Of a stretch of DNA of 64,000 bases, positions 46,322 to 55,486 are shown piece after piece. Within the stretch, counting starts at the first letter, position 1; each line of letters begins with the position of its first letter. The position numbers and the translations under genes are program-made. The stretch comes from Nemertoderma westbladi (lineage: Eukaryota; Xenacoelomorpha; Nemertodermatida; Nemertodermatidae): the NCBI GenBank assembly GCA_032718475.1, contig JAUCBJ010008691.1, positions 1-64,000 of the forward strand. The letters run 5' to 3'. The notes under the pieces are model-generated. The model did not search any database. It had not been told where the DNA came from and was given only the letters and a program-made list of their open reading frames with translations.

Positions 46322-48020
46322 AAGCCCACTTTGAAAAGCTCCTCAATAATGACAGGGTATTGCCTGATAACTTTATAGAAGTAAAAGTGTCTGAGTCTGT
46401 ACTCCCAGATATTCCCATTGGCGATATCTCCTTTGCAGAAGTGAAGGCTGCTGCAAAGAGCATTAAGACCAATCGTGCCAGTGGAGTAGATGGTGTTCCC
46501 CCTGAGGTCTTTAAAATACCTGAGTGTTTAAAGCTCATCTATCCCATCATAGTAGACATGTACCGTACAACAAGAGTCCCACAAGAAATGAAAACAAATA
46601 AGTTGGTGCCAGTCCCCAAGAAGGGCAACCTAACACTCTATGGTTCTTTTCGGGGAATCTCATTGATCTCGATTGCTGCAAAACTATACAATATAATTCT
46701 ATTAAATCGCATCAGGGATCCCATTGAGAGACTGCTACGTGGAAATCAGAATGGGTTCCGTAAAGGTCGTGGAACCATGGAGCCCATTTTGGCACTTAGA
46801 AGGATAATTGAAGAGTTATCAAAAAAGAAAGACAGGCATCTGGCTGTTATCTTTGTTGACTTCTTCAAGGCCTTTGATTCAGTCTCTCGCTCACGTATGT
46901 TCAGCATACTTTCATTATATGGGATTCCTGATGAAATTATTGCAGCAATCAGATCAGTATACGATGGTTTGACAACATTTGTGTCTACTGTTGACGGTGA
47001 CACAGAACCATTTGAAGTGTTATGGGGCGTACTCCAAGGAGACACGCTTGCACCATTCTTGTTCATTATTGTGGTTGACTATGTTCTACGCATGTCCTTA
47101 GATCGTCATAATGATGATGGGGTGATGATAACTCCACCTACTGGCTCCAGAAGTCGAGGAAATCCTGCCAAGTACCTAACTGATCTAGACTTTGCTGATG
47201 ACTTAGGAGTACTCTCAGAATCATTAGAGGGAGCCCAGCGGCTCCTCAGCTAATTAGAACATGCTGCTTCTAGTGTTGGTCTTTTTATTAACTCCAGAAA
47301 GACCAAAATTCTGATAGTTAACTTTGAAAGTCCTCAGCAAGTCTCTGATCGGATGAGCATAAGCTCAAAGGATGGTATGCTTGAGCATGTGGACGACTTC
47401 TGTTACCTGGGATCATGGATCCGGAAGTCAGGTGAGGACCTTCGAATACGTAAGGGAAAGGCATGGGCAGCCTTGAATAGGCTTTCCAGGATTTGGAAGT
47501 CACCTAGAATTAATCGGAAACTTAAGGTCCGATTATTTAGAGCAGCAGTAGTTCCAGTACTCCTCTACGGGAGTCCATGCTGGGCTCTAACTGCTGAGGA
47601 CACCAAATCTCTGGATGGCACATTCACAAGAATGCTACGCCGGGTACATTGTGTCAAGTCCAATGCACACATCTCCAACCAGACACTATATAACATTGGA
47701 GGTGTCTCATTGGTTCCCCCAAGCTTGACACTAGAACAAAATCGCCTCCGCTTTGCAGGACATTGCTTTCGCCGTGAGGACCAGCCAGTGCATAATCTTG
47801 TACTTTGGCAGCCTCATGGAGTGAATAAGCATGGTGGACAGCCCATGACTTTCTTGAGACGCATCTTAAAGGACACTGGCCTTAAAGATGCGGATGATCT
47901 AGCAAATGTCATGGGTGATAGGGAGTTGTGGCGGTGCAATTTTGTTGACATGCCGGCACAGCATTCTTAAAAATGCAGCTGCAATGCAGCATGCCGATCC
48001 TAGTAGTAGTAGTAGTAGTA
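46322..48020 (+). mobile_element. 5'-truncated RTE-like insertion in BEL gag
   Basis: About 1,699 bp, flanked by GAGCAC (46316-46321 and 48021-48026), a likely 6-bp target duplication. It starts inside the reverse transcriptase (FEKLLNNDR equivalent) and ends with GCATGCCGATCC followed by (TAG)n. It is in the same family as 15505-19310. Its low damage (one internal stop) suggests a fairly recent insertion, later than BEL itself. Confidence 0.92.
46360..47970 (+). pseudogene. RTE-like reverse transcriptase, truncated copy
   Basis: Frames 46360-47253 and 47353-47970 are the same frame, separated by a TAA near 47251 and a short region. They show RASGVDGVPPEVFK, LVPVPKKGN, NQNGFRKGRGT, FVDFFKAFDSVSRSRMF, the FADDLG active site near 47190, LLYGSPCWALTAED near 47570 and the terminal LRFAGHCFRREDQPVHN to FLRRILKDTGL. 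The endonuclease is missing. It is the best-preserved reverse transcriptase C-terminus of this family in the window. Confidence 0.9.
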
Positions 48021-48368
48021 GAGCACGAGCGTCAGATGCTGCTTTCTTCCGCGCTAACTCATCAGCTGCTGCCTGTCGTGCTGCTGCCGCTGCGGCCGCT
48101 TCTTGCGCCAAGTCCTCCTCCAGTCTCCGCATTTCCGAGGCTTCGAATTCGGCTTGAGCCTGGAGTTTCGCAATTCTTGCTTCATCCTCTCTACGTTGTT
48201 TCTCCCCCTCGATTGTGATCTGTGCCATCTGCCATTGCGCTTCTTCCTCGGTGACTTGTTGTTGGCGTGCGACTTCCTGTTGTTGTCGAGTAATTACAGA
48301 CGCTGTCCTACTAACGTCGCCAATGTCGCTCCGCACACTAACGAACGATCTATCCAGTGGTGGAATTT

Positions 48369-48388
48369 GGTAGGCTCGCAAGCCTTCC
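48369..48388 (-). repeat. 20-bp palindromic word, copy 12
   Basis: Exact copy, read as EGLRAYQ in the N-terminal gag frame, the second possible frame. Confidence 0.97.
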
Positions 48389-51126
48389 GTAGTTGGAACT
48401 TCCGTCGTCCCTCGCGGTTCGACTTCCGGTTCTTCGATCAGTACGCCGTTTCTACAAAGAAAATTGGTGAGCGTCTCTAACCTCCCGTCCAGGCAGTATA
48501 GTTCTTCTTCCTCTTCGGGTTGTAACAACGCGTCCGAAACTGACTCACCCAACAGTTGGTCGAGTTGCTCCTGTTGAGCCAATCTTATTACTGACTTAAA
48601 CTGGATAAGGCTTTCCCTCGCACTTACCAACTTATCTATTATCTTTACCTGAGTAAAGTTGTTGCCACGCAACTCTGCAAGTTTGTGTAAACCTTTAAGT
48701 TTATCTACGGAAGCATGTACCCTACTTTCGATCCTTACCTGTAAGGTGTAGAACTCGTATCTCAACATCGGGGCGGTTAACTCATGTAGAACGCGAAAAC
48801 CTTCTCCGAAGTTTCGAGTAATCTGGGCCATGTGTCCTCCTATACTCCTAATAATGTTCTCCTGGCTTCCAGTCTATCTTACCATGTCTGGTTCCCGCGA
48901 TCTGGTCTGCGGGACGGTAAGGAAATCTTCGATTCTGCCGTCGCCACGCGTTGCGGCTTCCGGTATTTCCGTTCGGGGTATCGGCGATGCACGCGGTGTG
49001 ACATCGGTAGAATCTCGGGTTCTCCTTCTCGGTTCGTCTACTGTCAATCTGTCCGGGTCGCACGAGTCATAGTCGGTAGGTGGGTATCGAGTCGAATGTG
49101 GTGTATCACTCATGTCTATTATATACGTCAAGTACGGGTAATAAAATGTCAAAGTATCAGAATGTCGAAATGTCAAACTTAACTCGGTATATATATATAC
49201 TATATATATACCCTAACCGGTACAAATAAAATTAACAAAGTATATAATAAAATATAATAATCTAGCCTACCGGCTAAATTTGTACAAATAAGTGAAATAA
49301 CGGTATATGTTACCAAAATGTAGATCAACAAGTACAAATAATAGGCAAAACAGCAATGTCTAACGGGAAAATAAGTACCAACAACACTACTAATTAGACA
49401 GTGAAACCCACAAATTTTGAGTACTACTGTGCTCTTAAGTTTGAACGACACGAGTCGTAAAACTTACGCTCCTTTGATCTTCCAGTCGTGCAAATTCCCA
49501 AATACAAACTGGACGTGGGTTGTTCCGTTTTTCGGCGTCGCGGACGAATTTTGTGTCTCCCAAACTTGCGAAAAGCGGTCTAATCCTCAAAGCGGTCCAG
49601 AAATGAGTCCTTGAGTCCTGAAAAGTCAAAGGTGAGAGTTTCACTTCTACTCTACGAAAAATATTCCTAGGTACTGATACAACTTGGTCTTTAAACCCTA
49701 TGTACCTTTTCAAGTACCGAAAAGTAACACCGCACACACACAGCGTAAAACAAATTGCTATAAACTAACTATTAGCTAGTCAAATATTAAATACGAAACT
49801 ACTAGCTACCCTAAAGGCCTACTGAAGCAGGGGACGTTCTACAAATTACTAATTTTGCTAATTTTAAATTGTAAATATCTCCGGCTTTTACAATAGCTAA
49901 CAATATATTTATATATATATATACCTCACCTTTGGGATATATTTACCATTTGCAAATCGCAATTTGCAAATTAAGCAATAAATATACCTCACTGTAAAGT
50001 CCTCTACGGTAGGGGCTATCCTACGGCCTACAAATCTACTAATATGAAGCTATAGAATATCTCTAACTGTAAAGTTCAGTAGTATACCGCTTACCAGATC
50101 CTAGTAACGATGTATCTTACCGTAAGATCTAGTATTGAAACGGGCTCGTACAGTATCTGACAACAAATCCCAGTCCAGGATATCTAAACAAACAGATACA
50201 ATACACAAACGACTACTGGCGAGGAGCAGAGCCTAGTGTCTATTCTATGTACGTGAGCGGGTCTAATGCCTACGAACTAGACAAAAGGAAACCTGTCCTC
50301 TAACCGGTGAAGCAGATGTACAGTTACAGTAACAGACCAAACTCACGGGAAAACAATCCCCACGCAGCGAATCCTAACTATCGCTGACAGTCCTAAATAC
50401 CGTAACTTGCCGCGGTGTGATTTATATGGTTTATATACGAGCTAGGTGGTTAACAGACCTAGTGTAACAATACTGATCTCCCTGTCTGAATCAGTCTAAA
50501 AAAGGTCGTGCCTAATGTAACAATACTGCTGAGCAGAAAACAACAGTTTAATAACGAAAATGAAATACTCCTTCTTGCCGTAACTAAATATCAGATCCTA
50601 ATTCTACAATGCAGATAAATTCTGCCTAAAAGTAAATCGCGCTATCTAGTAGGAACTCTAAGGGTAAATATGTTTTAGGGCGTGTGTGTGTGGGTGTGTT
50701 ACAATAAAACAATTTTGGTGTATTTTACTAGGTTTTAGTAATTCTCTGACCAAAACAATACCGTGCGCTAGCTACTAAAATAAACTAGTCGCGTTTTGTA
50801 GAACTTTATACTTCCAAATGACGTCAAAGCTCTCTCCTTCCTATCCACAACTCAACCGGGCAACCACGGTGTTAGTAACTACACCCGTGATCAGCACAAA
50901 TACCAGATTCTGGTTGTAAGATAAGAAATAGGGGTTAATTGCTACCGTACGTTAGCTGATCTGGTACACAAATTTGATTCTAGAACTTTGTTGCTGCGGT
51001 AGTTAGCAGCAATACCTATCAGTATGTGGCAAGGTGCGATAGGATATTAATAAAACCTCCCTAGGCCAAGCGGTGTGCCGGTAGCAGAAATACTCCTTGC
51101 CTTATCAAATAACTAAGTTCAGACAA

Positions 51127-51334
51127 GGGGGGGGGGGGGGGGGGGGTACTAATGTATATTCTACAAAGCGAACTGGTACCAAACGGTCAGTGGTGTGAAT
51201 CACTAAATTATGGAACATATGCTGTCTGTACCTAATATGTACTCGCATACTGACGGACGGCAATAGTTCGCACCTGCAAGGTATACAGGTTAACCCAGGG
51301 ATTTGCAATACTGACAGGGGGGGGGGGGGGGGGG
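51127..51334. repeat. Two long poly-G runs
   Basis: About 20 G at 51127-51146 and 18 G at 51317-51334, 190 bp apart. Similar runs are at 7710, 9186, 57410, 57451 and 57547. Such runs can form G-quadruplexes and often vary or are mis-sequenced. Confidence 0.9.
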
Positions 51335-51879
51335 CTCAGTCAGAATATAGTTATTTGATCCTAAATTTTGCGGTGTCCCAGAACGGCGTCACGCTTACCC
51401 TGATCTATAGGTCTTACGTCGGGCAAGGGTGTCAAACAAAGTCTTACCTTCCTCGGAAATCGGGCGCTGCATGGCAAGGTGGAGTATTTTAGGGCAAAGG
51501 GGGTGCGCGGTCTAATCTAATGTGGGCGCTAGCGTGTTGTGGACATCATTTCCCTGCGTTGCTGACGGCCTATCGGTCTAGGCAGCCATCTTCCTAATGC
51601 TTGGCTGTCCCAAAGGTGGACGTTTCGAAATATACATGCTCAGAAGTTTACAGTATATTTACAGTTGATTAGTGTGTATGATAACCGAAGGCAAACCAGC
51701 CTTTATATACTAAATCTGGGACATAGAATCCGCTAGAACCTTCCAGAGCATTCCATGGCCTCACATTGGAGCAATAAGATGATCTATGCCCTATGATTGG
51801 CCCAACTCATCGTTCCATGTGTTCTACGCACCTCATTGGTTTATCAAATTGTACCAAATGAAAATAAATTGCCCCAAAA

Positions 51880-51963
51880 TGCAAATTTCCCGACTGGGAT
51901 TCGAACTCGTAACCTATCTGTAATGCAACCAACGCCTTAACCATCTGACCACTACACCATGAG
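51880..51963 (-). mobile_element. tRNA-like sequence, probable SINE head or tRNA pseudogene
   Basis: On the minus strand: GGTGTAGTGGTCAGATGGTT (A-box-like), then GTTGGTTGCATTACAGATAG, then a perfect B box AGTTCGAATCCC. Spacing suits a class II-like tRNA, but the acceptor stem does not pair. No target duplication was found. Confidence 0.55.
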
Positions 51964-52013
51964 ATTAACTACGGGTTTTATGTGTACTAATATGAATAGG
52001 CATATTACATTAC

Positions 52014-52101
52014 TGTAACTTAATCAAAATGCGTCAGATTTTAGAAAGTTTTTACATTAAACTAGAAATGCTATCTTATAGTGAAATAATCCATCACCCT
52101 A
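52014..52101. repeat. 90-bp direct repeat, copy 2 (copy 1 at 32990-33079)
   Basis: Nearly identical to copy 1 and in the same orientation. After it the X-like plus-strand frames resume. Confidence 0.9.
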
Positions 52102-52250
52102 GACCCAATTAACAAACAGAACGACATAAACACCCGCGGAGACGTTGCGCTAAACATAGTTTTACTCGCTGTACTTATGGGAGTTTTGAGCAAAACTTGT
52201 TCGACGTACCACCTACGCTCGCTTGACTCAAATGATCCTTAAGTAAACCT

Positions 52251-53815
52251 ATGCTCAGAGTTTCGGAATACTCGGTCAGACCTCCTCATTTCCCGGTGCG
52301 GCCGCAGACTCTCGACTCTAACAGTATGACAGATCCTCCTGAGTTGTACCCATTCTTCAAAGATCTGGTGTTACCCAAACAATTAGTCGGGGGCACTCTG
52401 GTTGTGGGCTCTTTGGAGATTTTCCCCTCCTACTTAGCCGGATTGGGATGCAGACATCGAATATCTCCGTTCAACCCGTATAATCATCCCGGTTTGACTC
52501 CGATACAACCTGTCACCGAGGTGGAGGAAAGTGTCATACGGAACGCACTGGACGCGATTTGGCGAAAGATCGGAAAGGGAACCTATGATTGTTTAGACAA
52601 ACGTAGATTACATAAACAAGTCCAAGCGGTAAAAGAATTAGCTTTACCTTTGTTCGATCGCGAAATCGAGAATCTGGAAGGAGATATTGAACGTGGACGT
52701 ACATATTCGTTACAAGAATTCTTAGACAAACGCTTTAAAAGTCAAGCGGAGGAGAATCAGCTCAAGGAGAAACATATCGAAATGGACGAGAGAGAAGAAG
52801 CAGCATTAGCCTAACCTGAAGCTCAAATAATTATGACTGATCTCTATTCCAAAACCATCATTCATCCTTCAATGGTTCCTCATTTCGAAGATCAACTCTT
52901 TGCGACAGCACACCTCAACTGGTTGATATCAACTTGAGATCTCGAGATCTTATCGCTGATGCTCCTATGTTACAACATCCGCCGATCGAAGCTGCTCGTG
53001 TCGACGGTATACTCGTTGAACCTCCAGACAATCGAGCGGAGCTTGTCCGTCATATGGTACACGAGGTTAACATATGCGCTAGACCTTTACAGAACTCATT
53101 TTACGGGATCAAAGACCACCCCTACTATGTCCATTTAACTCAATATTATATGGTAAAACCCGAAGATCCTATACATAGTTTAAAGTTTCTACCATTGATA
53201 AATCCCCTCGACCTTGTTGAACTTGAACAACTACAAAAACATTTAGATCAATTAGTTAAAGCAAACTCATTTAGAAAACCTTATAATGTTTCAAGAATAG
53301 AAAATGACGCAATACCTCCATATAATCTCGATGGATTTATTAAAACTTGACTAGTCAATTGGAATTTATATGTATTGTTTGAGGAAGAAAGAATACGATG
53401 AGTTATTCATAAACGCACACCCCGAGTTACAAGGAGTTCATAGACAACCATATGAATACAAAGCAAGGGAACGCAAATTAGAAAACACAATTAAACCGAA
53501 AAAAATTTCTCACTACATACGGTCAACCTACTGCTGTCGTACAGACAACCAATCAAGGACCAGTACGAGCTGCCATCCTGAAACGAGCCCTAAAGGTTGT
53601 CCAATCCCGATCTACCGATATCGATATTGATCAACCGGGTACTTCGACCGGTGGATACACCAACCGCAATCCTAACCCTTCAGATGCAATTGAATTGCAC
53701 CCTTCCCCCAGGAGTTATAGCCCTCCTAGTAAAGTGGCTCGCCCCAAAGAGAAGAAGACTCTCACCAGTCTTAAAAACCTTTGTAAATGCCGTTCGCGAA
53801 AGAATGACTGATAGT
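52251..53815 (+). pseudogene. X-like protein, plus-strand copy, later part
   Basis: Frames 52251-52814 (187 aa), 52934-53350 (138 aa) and 53370 to 53815 in shifting frames. The first has ELYPFFKDL, then FNPYNHPGL and a Lys/Glu-rich coiled-coil end. The last ends in a basic, Ser/Pro-rich tail (SPPSKVARPKEKK, CKCRSRKND) near 53720-53815. Order and composition weakly parallel the minus-strand X copy (NPYH, EKREALSLYRAYKAYEKGEIEE). No zinc knuckles are seen. It probably continues the 32.3-33.1 kb frames across the intervening block. Identity is unknown. Confidence 0.45.
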
Positions 53816-55476
53816 TTAGAGTATTTTAAATATTTGAAACTGGGATATTTTATAGACTTAAATCCCATTTTCTGGGAGTGGTGTAAAAGCTTTTGCGGAT
53901 AAAATAAGTAATTTTGCGCAATGCGCTAAGTACTTTAAAAGGGCTTAGAATTGTACAACTACGTGTCTGTCAAAAACCCAGAGTTGGAATGACAAAATCT
54001 ACCAGCTGTTCCTTTGTGTGAGGAATCGGCCTTTGTTGACACAGATTTAGCCAATCAGAGCGATCTCTCTTTCTCTGTTGACATTGGCCTACGGGAGATG
54101 ACGCAATATGGCAGTTTTCCGAGAATTCATACTTAATTCAGGATTCATTCGGACAATCTGACTTTCAGACTTTCGCCCTAACATCAGAGGCTTAGAGTCA
54201 TAGGAATGCAAATCTATTAACAATTCAACACAATGCATCGTAACTCATACATACTGACTGATTTCACTGCGCTGTTTTCTAATATACTGTTTTATATTAT
54301 TGTTAATTACTTTTTATATTAATCAATGTTATATTTGGAGAATACTGATGGATAATTATAAAATCCCCCTAGACTTTCTTAATTACTGAGGTAAGCAGAA
54401 GGGTGTATCAGTAGCAATTGTGGCTCAATTGATAGTGGTTTTTGTGTGAAATAAATGCTATTTCATAATCCCAACGTACTTGAGTTGCAATCCTCCTTAT
54501 ATATGATCAAAATCAGTGACAGTCGGCAAATCAGTGTACATTAGTGTGAAGTTAATGTGAAGGTTAATAAAGCATTACTAAAGAATGCGCCATTTGCGAT
54601 ACTTATTGCCCCTAGTTGTGATTAGTGTAAGTCATAACTCTGTTTGATCCTTGAAACGCCACGTCCCAAAGGAACTGTTAATATTTCCCCGAAAGTAAAA
54701 TAGTTGTTGGAGATTATATAGTAGTGATCAATCGAATATTACAAAGTAGCCTGCTACAATATACTGCTCTAAAACAGAATCCAGTCTCCCACACAGTGGG
54801 TCAAACGCCAAGCTAAGCTGGCTTCAGCTGATGTCAATTAGTCAATATGAATCAATCGATGTGATGAATAGATGTCAGTTGAAATGAATATAATCAAAGT
54901 ATTTACTATAGTCATATGTAACCTTTTTCCAACTAGCTACTGGGACTGGGGACCAATTGACTATGGCAGGAGGACGGGACACTAGACGAATCACACTTCT
55001 AGAGTGCGACGGCACAAAAAGGGGAGGGTGAGGCTCGTCAGAGGTGAGTGGAGTGAAATAAGCGAGGGTTGAGTATAGGAGTATGAGGAAATATGGAGAG
55101 GAGGTGTTGACGTGTGTGAAAGCTAGAGGGGTGCAATTCAAATGTGGGGAGCGAGCTGTAAGAGAGAGAGTAAGGGGCGATAGGGCCCATAAGAGATAGA
55201 GTAAAGCGAGAATAGAGTGAGTTCAGAGCGAAGTAGTATAAACAAAATTGTGTGAAAGAGAGTCCACAATTGTCTCGAACAGAGCACCAGATACCTTGGT
55301 GCAACATAGCTCGCGATTGCACCAAGGAGGGGTAGCAATATCATACCCAGGGGGGGGGCGGCCTGGAAAGCCAACCCCGAGAAATTAACTCCACCCTACA
55401 CCCGATATTAGATCGGGTTCCAGCGGAATTGAAGCGCACTTGAGGTTGATGCTATCTTCTCACCGGGAAGATAGCA
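53816..55476. other. Non-coding; last ~0.6 kb probably internal region of an LTR element
   Basis: 53816-54880 has no recognisable gene. 54890-55476 is G/A-rich with many GAGAG words and leads into the polypurine tract at 55477, so it is probably the decayed 3' internal region of the LTR element. No polyprotein motif was read. Confidence 0.45.
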
Positions 55477-55486
55477 TGGGGGGGAG
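55477..55486 (+). promoter_or_regulatory. Polypurine tract before the 3' LTR
   Basis: GGGGGGGAG-type purine run (ATGGGGGGGAG) ends exactly where TGTAAGTGG starts the LTR. Polypurine tracts prime plus-strand DNA synthesis in LTR elements. Confidence 0.7.

Larger units (their letters stand above)
37707..49115 (-). mobile_element. BEL/Pao LTR retrotransposon, degenerate, carrying two insertions
   Basis: On the minus strand the order is gag, zinc knuckles, aspartic protease, reverse transcriptase, RNase H-like region and integrase. This order and the sequence motifs are those of the BEL/Pao superfamily. From 45665 to 38949 a single reading frame of about 2,239 codons holds only five stops (TAA at 45348; TGA at 44805, 44541, 42726 and 40983). 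A frameshift follows in the integrase tail. Insertions: an RTE-like fragment in gag (46322-48020) and an unclassified block in integrase (37929-38802). LTRs were not located. Confidence 0.85.
44541..49115 (-). pseudogene. BEL gag, split by an RTE insertion and frameshifts
   Basis: Pieces in order on the minus strand: 49115-48874 (starts MSDTPHSTRY), 48831-48021 (coiled-coil and Gln/Glu/Ala-rich, EARIAKLQAQAEFEASEMRR), then after the RTE insert 46321-46059, 46114-45659, 45665-45348, 45275-44805 and 44765-44541. The last two carry the Pao gag core: QPKFSGNAKHWRTL, KFNYLLLVLS, then AYDSLYSIYGG and IGQLEYANAP. The coding frame continues across the RTE insertion once one copy of the target duplication is removed. 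Gag builds the particle shell. Stops and one or two frameshifts make it non-functional. Confidence 0.8.
49116..52013. other. Non-coding region upstream of BEL, probable LTR/leader DNA
   Basis: AT-rich with no convincing gene. It holds (TA)n stretches (49188-49212, 49908-49922), a TTCGGCGTCGCGGACGAA word near 49530 that resembles a primer-binding region, and the 33-bp repeat at 49992-50023 shared with 32956. G-runs lie at 51127-51146 and 51317-51334. A 5' LTR of BEL should lie here but its ends could not be set. Confidence 0.5.

Noticed and set aside
49435-49737. 100-codon minus-strand frame near 49.5 kb
   Set aside because: Overlaps probable LTR/leader DNA and a GGCGTCGCGG primer-binding-like word; no protein motif.
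51880-51963. Functional tRNA gene
   Set aside because: The B box is good but the acceptor stem does not pair and the middle part cannot fold into a normal anticodon arm. More likely a SINE head or pseudogene.
54875-55374. Three overlapping minus-strand frames near 55 kb
   Set aside because: Leu/Ser-rich readings of GA-rich DNA opposite the polypurine side of an LTR element, with no family features.
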